Shown: piece after piece, positions 1 to 10,248 of the stretch
How the letters are laid out: each line of letters starts with the position of its first letter
Position numbering within the stretch: position 1 is the stretch's first letter
NCBI RefSeq assembly: GCF_025698545.1
Contig: NC_068567.1
Location: 7,998,001 to 8,062,000, forward strand
Direction: 5' to 3'
Length of the DNA stretch: 64,000 nucleotides
Source of the DNA: Gossypium raimondii
Lineage: Eukaryota; Streptophyta; Magnoliopsida; Malvales; Malvaceae
Made by a program: the position numbers and the translations under genes
The notes under the pieces: model-generated
The model's input: only the letters and a program-made list of their open reading frames with translations
What the model was told of the DNA's origin: nothing
The model's database searches: none

Positions 1-601
1 AAAAAAATAAAACCCGTTTAAAAAACGAGTTGGGTCTCGGATAAGAAATTTTTGGCTCGGGCTCGGCCCGAATTCACTAAAAGACAAAAAAATCTTTTTT
101 TTTTGTTTTTGTTTTTTAATATCATTTTCTTATTGTTTTCTTCCTATTTTGCTACCATTTTATTATTATGTTGCTACTATTTTGTTGTTATTGTTTGGAT
201 ATTGTATAAAACTTATTTTATTGTTAATTTTGTTATTATTTTAAAGACATTTGTTAATTTTGTTATTATTTTAGAGGCATTTGCTTGTTAAGTTGCATCT
301 ATCTTAATGATATTTAAGTATACATATTTTTTAAAATTTATTTTCAATTTGTTGAAAATATTTATTTTGATATTTTTAATATTTTTGATGTATTATATAT
401 ATTTTAAAATTATATAAAAAATAATATGAAAAATAATATGGGCGGGCCGGATCTAGCCCGAGTTTTAACATTTTTATCCGGGTTGAGCTTGAACAAATTT
501 TTAGGCCCATTTTTTGGGTCAAGCCCAGACCTAACAAACGAGCCTAAAATTTTAATTGAAACAGGCCCGGCCCGGCCCGATCCTACTCATGCATACCTCT
601 A
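1..601. mobile_element. Right part of a hAT-like MITE with GGCCCGGCCC-rich ends (truncated by window edge)
   Basis: The right end contains GGCCCGGCCCGGCCCGA followed by CATGCATACCTCTA. This resembles the terminal repeat of the element at 8298-8762 (TAGAGGTGCTCATGG). The interior is AT-rich with GC-rich patches at 40-75 and 440-580, as in the other GGCCCGG elements of this window. The left end lies outside, so no target duplication can be checked. No coding potential is seen; the reading frame across 52-291 is low-complexity. Confidence 0.5.
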
Positions 602-639
602 ATGTGTAGTGACCAAAATTCGATTCCCACTTTGCTCCA

Positions 640-738
640 CCCAGAACATCTCTTTCACATTATATATGTTGAAGCTCCCGAAGCAAAGGAACATCATAAT
701 TGATATCCAACCATTTCATGATATCAGAACTCTGATGT
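640..738 (-). pseudogene. Relic fragment of a UDP-glycosyltransferase
   Basis: This stretch matches, with small gaps, the part of the intact-length glycosyltransferase gene at about 3540-3650, in the same orientation. Shared blocks include CTCCCGAAGCA and the 20-base block beginning CCAACCATTTCATGATATCA. It corresponds to the segment just after the VVFLCFGSG strand of the enzyme. It is only about 100 bp long and cannot code. It implies an earlier local duplicate, or a larger tandem gene array that has decayed. Confidence 0.6.
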
Positions 739-2950
739 TAACCCACAAAACAAACATCATAATTGATTCATAATTACAAAAAGAACAAAACATGAATTGC
801 CTAGCAACACAAGAATGTGCACTTGGCCATAACAAAACTTGCCCTAGAGAGGCAAAACTTCTAATAAAATGTTACATAAATATATATTTTTATTTGAATT
901 GGTATTTATGTTTGATTTCTGTTATATAATATTAATGGTGTTAATTCTTTTATATTGTCCAGTAAATATTTGATACATGGTGATTATAGTATCATAATGA
1001 CGACATCATTCAAAAACCATTAAAAATTAAAAATAATCATATAAAATATTTTATAATTTAATTATAAAAATAAAAATAAGTATAAGAAACAAATGTCTTT
1101 TATAAAAATAACCAAAGAAAATAACCTAGTGGTTAGAATTTAAATTATTAAATTTAAAAGGTTTTTTTATTTTGTTTAAAATTACTGATTTACCTTTAAT
1201 TTCATAGTTGAAACAAAAAAAAAAGATTTTCCACTTCAGTGTATTTATCTTCAAAACAAGATTTAAGTTGAAAATTTTCTTACACCAAAGTTATAACTTT
1301 TTGAAAAAATAGTTACTGAAAATTTAAAAATAGAATGTATTTTTTTATCAAACATGAAAGTGGACTGACATTTGAATGTGAAATAAATATCATTCTATAC
1401 CTAAATAGACATTCTTATAAAAAATATGTTGTATACTTCTTTTAAAGTAAATTAATTTTTAGAAATAATTTGTCTTTTTAATGAAATCTATTTTAATCAA
1501 TTTTACAAAATATATTTTTATAAGAATAGAAAATTATAAATTTTACATATAAATAATATTGTAGATTTTTAATAATTTTTAATTCTCAGATACGTCATCA
1601 ACGTCACATTTTAAATATTCATTGGACCACATGGTAAAAGTTAACAACATTAGCCTCAAGTACCATTTTGTGTAATGAAAACCAAACATAGATACCAATT
1701 TGGACAAAAAAAACATAAATACGAAAATGAACATTGAAACTAAGGTAGTCAGTATCGCATTGGTGGACACACTGTTTTTCTACTAGAACTGGTACATACC
1801 TATACCAATTTGTTTCGGTGTACTGTTTTAAATTTATTGATTTTTTTTAAAAATATTTAATATATGTGTATAAAAATATTTACAAATATCAAATAAATGA
1901 TACTGAATAGATTTTAAATATGAAATATCCATCAATTATATAAAATATTCATTAATAAATTTTGCAAATAAAATGTATGATTCAATAAATTAAAATTAAC
2001 AAAAATAAGAAGCCGAAGGGCAAGGGATTTTTTCGATAAAAGAGAAGATAAAGGATGAGTGAGAATTTTTTCTTTGATAATTAGGTGAGTGAGCTTTTTA
2101 TTATATTTTAATTTTTATATTTTAAATGTGAAAGTATATCCCAAAAAATTAAAATATTATACTTTAATTTTCAGTGTAATATTTTTTAGCGGTCCATATA
2201 TTCTAATTAAGTCTTTAACACAATAATAAATAGTTAAAATTTATATTTTTAATTCTGATCGAAATAAACCGGTACAATTAGTACAGACCAAAACTTTCAT
2301 CGGTATGCATCAATTGGTATGACCAGAACGCATACAGAACCGACCACCATGATTGATACAAATAATATATATTTACCCTAAAATGTTATCACCTTTTAAA
2401 TATATAAAAGAAAATCTAAAAAATGGAATGTGTTTTGAATTATTAGGATGTAAGTTGTACGGGGAAGAGAGAAAAAGAGTTAAAATGATGGCATGTATCC
2501 AATTTATTTATTCCCATCTAATAAATCTCGAATTTGCACAATCTTTTCTTTTCTTTTCTTTTTTGAATAGGGAAATTAATTCATCAGCATTTAATCTAAA
2601 AAAGAAAAATCATTAAATATTTGTCATTGATGGTGAAAGATAAACTTCATCAATAATATAAAGGTTTTAACCTTAACAACAATGAAATATTATATTACAT
2701 TAATAATTAACTTTATTATAATTTAAGCATGACATATTGTCTAAAGCGGTAAGTAAAATCAACAAAAAATTGAGAATCTCCAAATTATAGAGGAGGACGA
2801 CAAATTCTTCTCTAAAAATACTTGCAAAAGCAAGTGTATATACATGAGCAAGACTAAAAACTTGTATAAGATAAGACAAAACCTTCAAAAAAGAATACTT
2901 ATTAAATAATGAGAAAAATAAAAATAAAACACAGATATTATCAATCTATG
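739..2950. other. AT-rich intergenic DNA with a possible old repeat at about 1755-2350
   Basis: No gene is supported; the frames at 1579-1770, 2353-2616 and 2700-2888 are AT-rich and match nothing I recognise. Between about 1755 and 2350 there are scattered GGTAC/CGGT-type words at both ends (CTGGTACATACC, TTTCGGTGTACTG; then CCGGTACAATTAG, CATCGGTATGCAT). This suggests a degraded repeat with inverted ends, but clear borders or a target duplication were not found. Confidence 0.3.
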
Positions 2951-2959
2951 TGAGTGCTA

Positions 2960-4381
2960 CTAATTTTTCTTAGGCATACTGCCCATGACATCATTGATGA
3001 AATCTCGGATCGTGGAGTGCGAAGATCCTCCGTCCATCAAGCCTCTCCTAATCTTTTCACTTATCTCTTTCACCCTTTTCCTAGCATCACGACCTTTGTC
3101 CATCATGCACCTAATTCCTTTCTCTATCGTTTCGGCCCTCAAAATTTCAACTTCACCGTTACCTATAACTTCTATCCTATAATCCATTTTAATCTCCACT
3201 GCTACTCCCAACTCAGTCACTAGTTTAAATGCATTCAGCTGTTGCTCCGCGTAAAGCGGCCACGTCGCAATCGGAACACCAAACCATATACTCTCCAGAA
3301 TCGAGTTCCACCCGCAATGCGATACGAACCCTCCAATAGCCGGGTGGCCTAGAATCGCCACTTGCGGTGCCCAACCAATGATCTTACCAATGCCATGCGT
3401 CCGATCTAAAAACCCTTCTGGCAAAATCTCCGACGCGTCATCGTAGTCAGTTTGGCTTGCCATCGGGCCCTTGAATGGGTCTGGTGGTTGGCGTAAAGAC
3501 CACAAGAACCGGTGCCCACTCTGCTCCAGTGCAGAGGCGATTTCTTTCACTTGATCCTCGTTGAAGTTCCCCCCGCTCCCGAAGCAGAGAAACACCACCG
3601 ATGAAGGAGGTTGTTCATCCAACCATTTCATGATATCAGAATTCTGATGGACCTCACTTTTACGCTCGAGATCCAATATAGGTCCCACTGGATAAACGGG
3701 TGGAACACTACCATTAGAAAGGGAACTGATTGCATGAGATTCTAGCTCCCAAAAAGTGTTTATCATTATACCCTTGGCTTTTCTGAGCCATCTTACCAAG
3801 GTAGTCGCCATAGAATTAGATTCAGGATTGAGCAAAATAGTGGGGAAGAGTTTAGATGAAACAGGGTTGATATAGGAGGGTATGGTGAACTCAGTGTCTG
3901 AGTCCTTTAACTCAACGATGTTAACATTTTGCTCATCCTGAAGGGCTAGTGCATGGGATTGAAAGCCGAGAAAAGCTGCACTCGATGCGTAGAAAACATA
4001 ACTAGGAACACCCAACTGGTTTCCCACATCGATGAACGGAGTTAGAAACAAGTCGAAAACAAACCCGATGAATCGAGAGCTGGAGTGGTGAAGTATGTTT
4101 TTGGTAGCGTCTTTGACTAAGGGTGCATGGGCTTACAAATTACTGATATGATTGGAGAAAGAGATATCTTTTTGGGTTTCAGGTTGAGGGAGGTGGATGA
4201 ATTTGATGCGAGTGGCAGTGAGAGAGTGGATGTAGGCAGCGACTTGTGCATCGGGGTTTAACTTCAAGATAAGGACGGTAATGGAGAGTTCGGAATGGAG
4301 ATCCACCAAAAGCCGAGCCAGTTCGACCATAGATGCGAAATGGCCCATTCGAGGCATTGGGATGAACACTAGCTCCGCCAT
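2960..4381 (-). pseudogene. Family-1 UDP-glycosyltransferase (UGT71-like), interrupted by one in-frame stop
   Basis: Family-1 plant glycosyltransferases move a sugar from UDP-sugar to small molecules such as flavonoids, phenolics or hormones in the cytosol. The frame from the ATG at 4381 to the TAG at 2960-2962 is 474 codons, normal for an intronless UGT of this group. The N-terminus (AELVFIPMPRMGHFASMVEL) has the conserved catalytic His at residue 14. The 44-residue PSPG sugar-donor box lies at about codons 337-380, from WAPQVAILGHP through the HCGWNS core to WPLYAEQ. The only defect I see is a TAA at 4133-4135 (codon 83), between SNHISNL and AHAPLVKD; the frame is otherwise open on both sides. 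The GTG codons before the ATG were not used as starts. A TATA-like box lies 60-70 bp upstream. Likely a recent pseudogene, or a null allele if other accessions lack the stop; a sequencing error is possible. Family is sure; subfamily 71 is by resemblance. Confidence 0.88.
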
Positions 4382-4441
4382 CACCACCACTGAAACAGAA
4401 ACGGAAAACAGTGAAGCGATGGAACACTACAGGAGGGAAAG

Positions 4442-4450
4442 GATATAAAT
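4442..4450 (-). promoter_or_regulatory. TATA-like box of the glycosyltransferase gene
   Basis: On the minus strand the sequence reads GGTATTTATATCC, about 60-70 bp before the ATG at 4381 and followed by a pyrimidine-rich leader. Spacing suits a plant core promoter with a short 5' UTR. This is inferred from position and motif only. Confidence 0.5.
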
Positions 4451-4647
4451 ACCACGTTACCTTTATTTTTTTAATAGTTTAATATTATATCAATATTAAT
4501 ATTTTTATTTAAAATTTTAAAATTTTTTATCTTAAAATAATTAAATTCAAATAAAAATCATTAATTTAATGTGACGTACAACATCAAGTGTTCCAAATTA
4601 TAATAAACTTAGAAACATTTCTAGAAGGGTTAGCCTATATTAGATTA

Positions 4648-4656
4648 TGAAATTTG
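4648..4656. repeat. Left target-site duplication of the MULE (TGAAATTTG)
   Basis: The 9-mer TGAAATTTG abuts the left GGGCAA end of the element and recurs exactly at 9559-9567 after the right end. Nine-base duplications are the hallmark of Mutator-like transposition. Confidence 0.93.
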
Positions 4657-4863
4657 GGGCAAAATACTAATAAAAGCCTATTTTTTTAAAAATTACTAAA
4701 ATGAGCCCGGTAAAAAATTAATTACCGGAATTACCCAATTTCTCGAAATCACGTCCACGTCAGCGCGTTGTCTGGTGACTAGGAAGGAAAACGCTTCCTC
4801 AAGGAAGCGCTTTGTCCATGTGGAAAGAAAACGCTTCCTTGAGGAAGCGTTTTGCCCGTGCGT
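4657..4863. repeat. Left terminal inverted repeat of the MULE
   Basis: This segment is inverted-complementary to about 9345-9558. Matching landmarks, in order, are GGGCAAWATAC, the block GGTAAAAAATTAATTACCGG, GTCCACGTCARCGCGTTGTC, and AAAACGCTTCCTCAAGGAAG. The second half contains two copies of a near-palindrome of the CGCTTCC(TC/TT)(AAGG/GAGG)AAGCG type, which could form hairpins. Confidence 0.88.
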
Positions 4864-5006
4864 GAACAGCAGCAACAGCTAATTTTTTTTAAATCATAAA
4901 AATTTGATCGTGTTAGCAATGGCCGGAGAATTGCGTGAACAGCAGCAACAGCTAATTTTTTTTAAATCATAAAAATTTGATCGTGTTAGCAATGGCCGGA
5001 GAATTA
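4861..5006 (+). repeat. 73-bp exact tandem duplication around the start codon of the plant-mobile-domain gene
   Basis: A 73-bp unit beginning CGTGAACAGCAGCAACAGC occurs at 4861-4933 and again from 4934. Each copy ends in ATGGCCGGAGAATT. The upstream ATG (4919) opens a frame of fewer than 20 codons that ends in the second copy. The downstream ATG (4992) continues into the gene. The copies look identical over the part I compared, so the duplication is young relative to the decay of the gene. Confidence 0.85.
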
Positions 5007-7166
5007 ATTCGTCTCGATAACAAGCACATATCCGTCGGACAAATGAAAATGATAAGTGTTAAATTTAATTTTTAAATATTATTTAAGATTTTTTTGATTT
5101 GTGCAATTTTAAATAATTTTTATTTTATTATTTCTTATAAAAGTCTGTAGATCGGATATTGCAATGCTATAACCGTAATATGCATGGACCTCTATTACCG
5201 TTGGTAGAGAATTACCTGTGAGAAGCGGGTTTTTGGCACGTGGCGGCGGTAGGCTGGAGATGCAAGTTGGACCCGAAACTCATCAGTGCGTTGATTGAGA
5301 GGTGGAGACCCGAGATGCACACATTCCATCTTCCATGTGGAGAGTGTGCTATCACTTTGGAAGACGTAAATTTGCAATTGGGATTGCCAGTGGACGGATA
5401 CGCAGTCACCGGGTCTGTTCAATCTGGTGATTGGGGAGCGGTATGCTACGAGCTTTTGAGCGTTATTCCGGATAATATTAATGGAGGTTGGATCGAGATG
5501 GGCTGGTTATGAGACACATTCCCGAAGCCGGATGATGATTCTACCGAACTAGAAAGAATCTGATATGCTTGGGCATACATTCTTCAGATAATTGGAGGTT
5601 ATCTGATGCCGGACTTGTCACGGAACCTTGTACATCTAAGATGGCTGCTGAAACTCATTGATTTTAGAGTAGCTGGTGAATTTAGTCGGGGTTCTGCCGT
5701 GTTGCCAATATTGTACCGGGAGATGTGCGGGCAACGTGACCGAATAAAGCGAAAATCAGAGGTTGCCTATCACTACTGCAGTCATGGGCACGGTTTCACT
5801 TTCCATTTTTACGTCCTCGAGTGGACAACCCATATACATTTCCACTCATAACGAGGTAAATTTTATATTAGATTTTACAATTATTACGTAGATTTAAAAT
5901 ATAATCGTATGCTAAAAATTTATTTAATTAGGTGTAACCATTCGACAAGTTATGCTCGATTACCTACCTCTCTTGAAGATATACGACTTCTATTAGACCA
6001 ACGGTCGGAAGCACAAGTAAGTATTAAATAAGATAGATATTTCCATGATGAGATAGTCAATTGGTATTTAGTATTTAATATTTAGTATTATGTATTATGT
6101 ATATAACTAATATTTCCATCATGTTCATATAGTTTCAATGGACACCATACGAGGATCCGGCAATTCGGGCAGTAATTCCGGATGAGTACTTCCAAAATCC
6201 AAACGCTTGGCATGTGAAAGTCTCATTGGCCAACTTTGCGACCGTTGAGATACACAAGTCGGACAAAGTATTTAGGCAATTTAGATTCCGACAACCGATT
6301 CCCGTGGCACCTGAAGTGTTGGATGATCATCACAAAATTGACCTGCGGCAATTGCATACGGATTAGCCGAGATTCTGGTCACACTACATCCAAATATGGG
6401 AAGATCGGTATGATTATATACATACTCGGGAACCGTCATCGTTCTAGAGTTAGCGTGCGTGCCGGAATACATGCCATGGTTTAGGATCCATGGCAAGTCG
6501 TATTTATTGTCGAAAAAGGAGAGGCAGCGACAATTGCGTGTCCAAAGGGAATGACGTGGCCCTTTAAATCCAAAAAGAAGGGACGACGACGTAGGCCCAT
6601 CAACAGCGCCCACACAATCACTCGACCTATCAACAATGCTCATACAATCACCAGGCCCAACAACAGCACCGGCACAGTCACCCGGCCTAGCACTTCAACC
6701 GACGATACCCATGGCACAGCCTTTTCAGATGATGCCAGGTGCGTATCCTAGCCCTTTTATGTATCCTAACCCTTATATGTTTCCCTTTTCTAGTCTTATG
6801 GCAGGTTGGAGTCCATGGCCCTGTTCATCTCCATTTTCGATTACGCCGAGTAGACTGCCAATGTATAGGCCACTGTCGCACGAGGGATCGCAGGAGAGGC
6901 CGTCGAGGAGCTCTTCTTTTCACCAATCCCCATCACCATATGGGTTTCAAACAGCTTCGACGTTGGTGATGCAAACACCTCCATAGTTACTATTCTATCA
7001 AGGTGGCTTATCGTCCCAACACCGACAACCAGATCCCTTACCGGAGGAACCATAATCCTCGTCGGAGTAACCACAACCCCCGCCGGAAGCTGGACAAAAG
7101 AGGAATCTAGCGCGTAACTGTCGACGGCCGCCATGTGGCACTGAATTCGACGGGCACAGAGATTGA
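4992..7166 (+). pseudogene. Plant mobile domain (PMD, MAIN-like) gene inside the MULE, decayed
   Basis: PMD proteins occur as host genes (MAIN/MAIL, nuclear) and as passengers in MULEs and other transposons. Here the N-terminus reads MAGELIRLDNKHISVGQMKM, then an intron. The next exon holds the PMD core, with [20 protein letters not shown] and [20 protein letters not shown] at about 5260-5400. Further exon-like blocks follow at about 5606-5850, 5935-6016 (donor GTAAGT) and from 6132. The proline-rich tail (MMPGAYPSPFMYPNPYMFPF) runs from about 6728 and the reading ends near 7166. Defects include a TGA inside the NYL-EAGF block (about 5218), stops after EMGWL (5510) and in the block before PRFWSHYIQIW (about 6364), and frameshifts after the GEFSRG region and before the tail. 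Not functional as a protein. It converges with the transposase frame. Confidence 0.85.
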
Positions 7167-7284
7167 TTTTTATTTTAATATATTTTTACAAACATTTTGA
7201 ATATTTTAATATTATTTGATGTAATAAAATAGAAATTCTTCTATATTATTTCATGTAATAAAATAGAAATTTACTTTTACATTT

Positions 7285-8169
7285 TTAATATAATAGATCT
7301 AGAAACTCCAACGCATCATCTGCAGAAAGATCGACATTATGCATGTGGGCTGGAGGTGTGTATGCCCTGAATCGTGGATCTTCTTCTTCATCTGAACCCC
7401 CTTCAACATCTTCAGGTTCGGTTGGAATAGGCTCTGGTTCAGAAAATAATACAACTTCTACACCATCGGGCCCGGGCTCTCGAGGTGGATCCACATCAGA
7501 GTCATCTTCTAACCCACCATCATCTGTAACGTACGAGGTCCCCTTACTGGTGGACGTCATAGGGAGTACATCATCCCTTCTTCTGGGTGTTTCATAACGT
7601 CCCCAATTGGATGTAGATTGCCAACCACTAGAAGTTGATGCCGTTCCCCAGTACGTATTTCCAACATCAAACATCGACCCACCGAGGTGCATATCCCATC
7701 CACTAACAGAGTATTGTTTAGAGGTTGTGTGTTCCATACCGCTACCAAACATGGGTTGTTCCATGTTTTGTAACCCACTAACCGAGTGTCGGGCAGGGGT
7801 CGTGTATACCTCTCGAACAGCAATCGCAAATGCATCATTTGGCGATGTAAATTGTACAAAAAACTCAATATAGGGTGCTCCACTAGCGAGATGAGTCTGC
7901 ACCATTGCCTCCAAGCTACGAGCACCTTTTATGTCGAACGAGTCATATGTCACCGGATCAACAGAAGAACAAAACTGATACGTAATAGAAAGAACTTTCA
8001 TTGGCGTCGTTCCGAATATTTTACGCCTAATTCTTTTACGAAGTTCTGTCAAATCTATTTTATGGTTAAAAACCAGTCGCACTATATTCTCCGATAAAAA
8101 AACAACACCGTTCTCGGTATGACGAATCTCACCTTCATAGTAAATAACAACACTAATACGTTCACTCAT
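7285..8169 (-). CDS. N-terminal fragment of a MURA-type MULE transposase
   Basis: The 294-codon open frame starts MSERISVVIYYEGEIRHTEN, as do the N-termini of MULE transposases I recognise from mallow-family genomes. It has a ubiquitin-like/PB1-like first third (residues 1-100), then repeated PARHSVSG-type blocks. An acidic region with EPEPIPTEPED and GSDEEEDPRFRAY precedes the end at residue 294 (EFLDLLY). The usual transposase continues with the MuDR DNA-binding domain, the DDE core and a SWIM zinc finger; all are missing, so the frame probably makes no active enzyme. It is tail-to-tail with the plant-mobile-domain pseudogene and nested in the same terminal repeats. The ATG at 8169 fits the family start. 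The open frame may reflect youth rather than function. Confidence 0.8.
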   Translation of the reverse strand: MSERISVVIYYEGEIRHTENGVVFLSENIVRLVFNHKIDLTELRKRIRRKIFGTTPMKVLSITYQFCSSVDPVTYDSFDIKGARSLEAMVQTHLASGAPYIEFFVQFTSPNDAFAIAVREVYTTPARHSVSGLQNMEQPMFGSGMEHTTSKQYSVSGWDMHLGGSMFDVGNTYWGTASTSSGWQSTSNWGRYETPRRRDDVLPMTSTSKGTSYVTDDGGLEDDSDVDPPREPGPDGVEVVLFSEPEPIPTEPEDVEGGSDEEEDPRFRAYTPPAHMHNVDLSADDALEFLDLLY

Positions 8170-8297
8170 CTTTAATTTCTATCCTTCTTAGCCTCTCTAA
8201 ATTTTTTTTGCTGTAACTTATGCAATTTGAGAAAAAAAATTTGCCTTATTTATAGCCTCAGGCCAAATAGGAGCTACTGTAGCAAAAGCGCGTCCAC

Positions 8298-8762
8298 TAG
8301 AGGTGCTCATGGTCGGGCACCCGGCCGACTCGACGAATTCACCAAAATATGGGAGGGTTTGGGTAAAATATAGGCCGAAATATGGGCTTGGGCAAAAAAT
8401 GAGGCCCGATTAAAAAGCAGGTAAGACCTCTGCACCACTTTTTGGCCGGCCTACTTTCCGAATATAATAATTTTTTTTATTTTTTTATTTTTTTAAATTT
8501 TAAAATACTTTTAAAATACTTTTTTAAAATTTTTTAATTTTAAAATATTTTTAAAATATTTTAAAATATTTTTAATTTTAAAATATTTTTAAAATAAATA
8601 TTTTTATTTTTGTTTTAATTTTTAAAATAAATTTTTGGTATTTATTTTAAAAACGGGCCGGGCCGAGCCCGGGCTTATGAATTTTTTCCCGGGCTGAGTC
8701 TGGGCAAAATTCTAGGCCTATATTTCGGTACTTTTTCCCGGCCCGACCCATGAGCACCTCTA
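8298..8762. mobile_element. hAT-like MITE nested in the MULE
   Basis: The 465-bp element starts TAGAGGTGCTCATGG and ends CCATGAGCACCTCTA, with GGGCCGGGCC-rich subterminal regions and an AT-rich core. Flanks are GCGTCCAC (8290-8297) and GTGTCCAC (8763-8770), an 8-bp duplication with one mismatch. That size fits hAT transposition. It carries no coding capacity. Confidence 0.8.
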
Positions 8763-8929
8763 GTGTCCACGTGGGAGCTTCTTTCAGTACTTTTGCTGAC
8801 AATGCATCCTGCTTAAAGCATTTTTGACACTATTTGCTGAGAAACGTCTTCTCGAAATTATTTTTTCAGGAGCTACTGTAGCAAAAGAGCGTCCACGTGG
8901 GAGCTTTTTTAAATTAACAAATAATTTAA

Positions 8930-9340
8930 TTAACCCTAAACCCCAAACCCTAATTTATTTAAGTTTTTCCTTAAAAACCCTAAACACTAAACCCTAATCT
9001 AATTTTTTTTAAAATTTATAATTAATTTACTCAAGTAACCTTAAACCCTAATTTATTTGATTTTTTAAAAAAACCCTTAACACTAAACCCTAATCTATTT
9101 TTTTAAAATTTTTAATTAATTTACTCAAGTAATCCTAAACCCTAATTTAATTGATTTTTCTTTAAAAACTATAAACACGAAACCTTAATCTAATTTTGAA
9201 AATTTTTAATTAATTTAATTAAGGAACCTTAAACCCTAATCCCTAATTTATTTAATTTTTTCTTTAAAACTTTGATCCTAAAAACCCTAAAACCCTAACC
9301 CTAAACCCTAAACTAAAAACCCAAAACCCAAAACCCTAGA
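8930..9340. repeat. Degenerate telomere-like (CCCTAAA-type) minisatellite in the MULE
   Basis: Runs of AACCCTAAACCC-like words alternate with AT-rich spacers such as TTTATTTAATTTTTC. About five higher-order units of roughly 90-100 bp are visible, and the densest run of CCCTAAACCCTAAA words is at 9280-9335. The motif matches the plant telomere repeat TTTAGGG on the other strand. It lies just inside the right terminal repeat, so it is part of the element rather than a chromosome end. Confidence 0.75.
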
Positions 9341-9344
9341 AGCG

Positions 9345-9558
9345 TTTTGCCTACATGGACAGAAAGCGTGCCCTCAAGGATGTGTTTTTTGTCCACGTGG
9401 ATAAAACGCTTCCTTGAGGAAGCGTTTTCCTGCTTCGTCACCTGACAACGCGTTGACGTGGACGCGTTTTCGGGGAAATAGGGTCATTCCGGTAATTAAT
9501 TTTTTACCTGACTTATTTCAATAATTTAAAAAAAAGGGTTTTTATTTGTATATTGCCC
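9345..9558. repeat. Right terminal inverted repeat of the MULE, followed by the TGAAATTTG duplication
   Basis: Inverted complement of 4657-4863 with scattered mismatches. It ends GTATATTGCCC and is followed directly by TGAAATTTG (9559-9567). The divergence from the left repeat (perhaps one base in six) indicates an old element or weak pressure to keep the repeats alike. Confidence 0.88.
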
Positions 9559-9849
9559 TGAAATTTGGGAAGAAAAAAATATAATATATACTAAATTTTG
9601 GTGATTATGACAAAAGATTATGTCAAAGATATGAAATTCTCATATTTCCAAATCGATGGTTGACTTGTTGATTTAGGTTTCTGATAACTTGTTTGGAATT
9701 TTAGAATTTTTTTATATATTTAAAATTTTTTATTTTTTTAATTTTAAATAGTTTGTTATGAAATGAATAATAAAAGAGTAAAGAACAAGAAAATAGATGA
9801 GTAAAAGAGAACAAGAAATAAGAGAACAAAATAGAACGTATTTTTCTTG

Positions 9850-10243
9850 ATCAATAGCAATGTTTATAATGTTTTTCCAAAGTCTATATTTATAGAAATG
9901 AGAAACATAAATGAAATCAAACTATACTTCTAATGAATTTTAGAGTTACAAAGTAAATCAAACTTATTTTGATCTTGATGGACGTCTACTTAATAATAAA
10001 TATTCATAACACTCCCTTTAGATGACCATTGGTAGATAACATGTTCCGTTAAAACCTTACTAAGATAAAAACCCTGTGGAAAAAATTCTTAGTGAATGAA
10101 AAAGAGTACACTTACCCATAATATGCATAACATGCTACCTCATTAAAAACTTTATTAGGAAAATCCAGTAGAACAAAACCTCGGTTACTGGAAAAAGAGT
10201 ACAACGTGTATTTACACTCCCTCATGACAACATCACATAATAT
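9850..10243 (-). mobile_element. Copia-like relic, 3' non-coding part
   Basis: This segment has the look of the region downstream of Copia RNase H in plant elements: repeated phrases such as GTTAAAACCTTACTA, AAAAAGAGTACA and AAAAACTTTATTAGG. It is cut off at 10248 by a solo LTR and resumes at 12269 with RNase H-like coding on the minus strand. Joining the two sides across the 5-bp duplication gives one continuous minus-strand relic. The assignment of this non-coding part rests mainly on that adjacency. Confidence 0.55.
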
Positions 10244-10248
10244 CTCAT

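Larger units (their letters stand above)
4657..9558. mobile_element. Mutator-like element (MULE) carrying plant-mobile-domain and partial transposase sequences
   Basis: The element is 4902 bp, begins GGGCAAAATAC and ends in the complement (GTATATTGCCC). It is flanked by perfect 9-bp duplications (TGAAATTTG). Terminal inverted repeats of roughly 200 bp run from 4657 to about 4863 and from about 9345 to 9558. They share the block GGTAAAAAATTAATTACCGG and near-palindromes of the type CGCTTCCTCAAGGAAGCG. Inside are a decayed plant-mobile-domain gene on the plus strand (4992-7166), an N-terminal MURA-type transposase frame on the minus strand (7285-8169), a hAT-like MITE (8298-8762) and telomere-like repeats (8930-9340). 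The zinc-finger, catalytic DDE and SWIM parts of a MURA transposase are absent, so this copy is non-autonomous. Confidence 0.93.

Noticed and set aside
4179..4427. Alternative frame of 82 codons over the glycosyltransferase start
   Set aside because: Out-of-frame shadow of the glycosyltransferase N-terminus.
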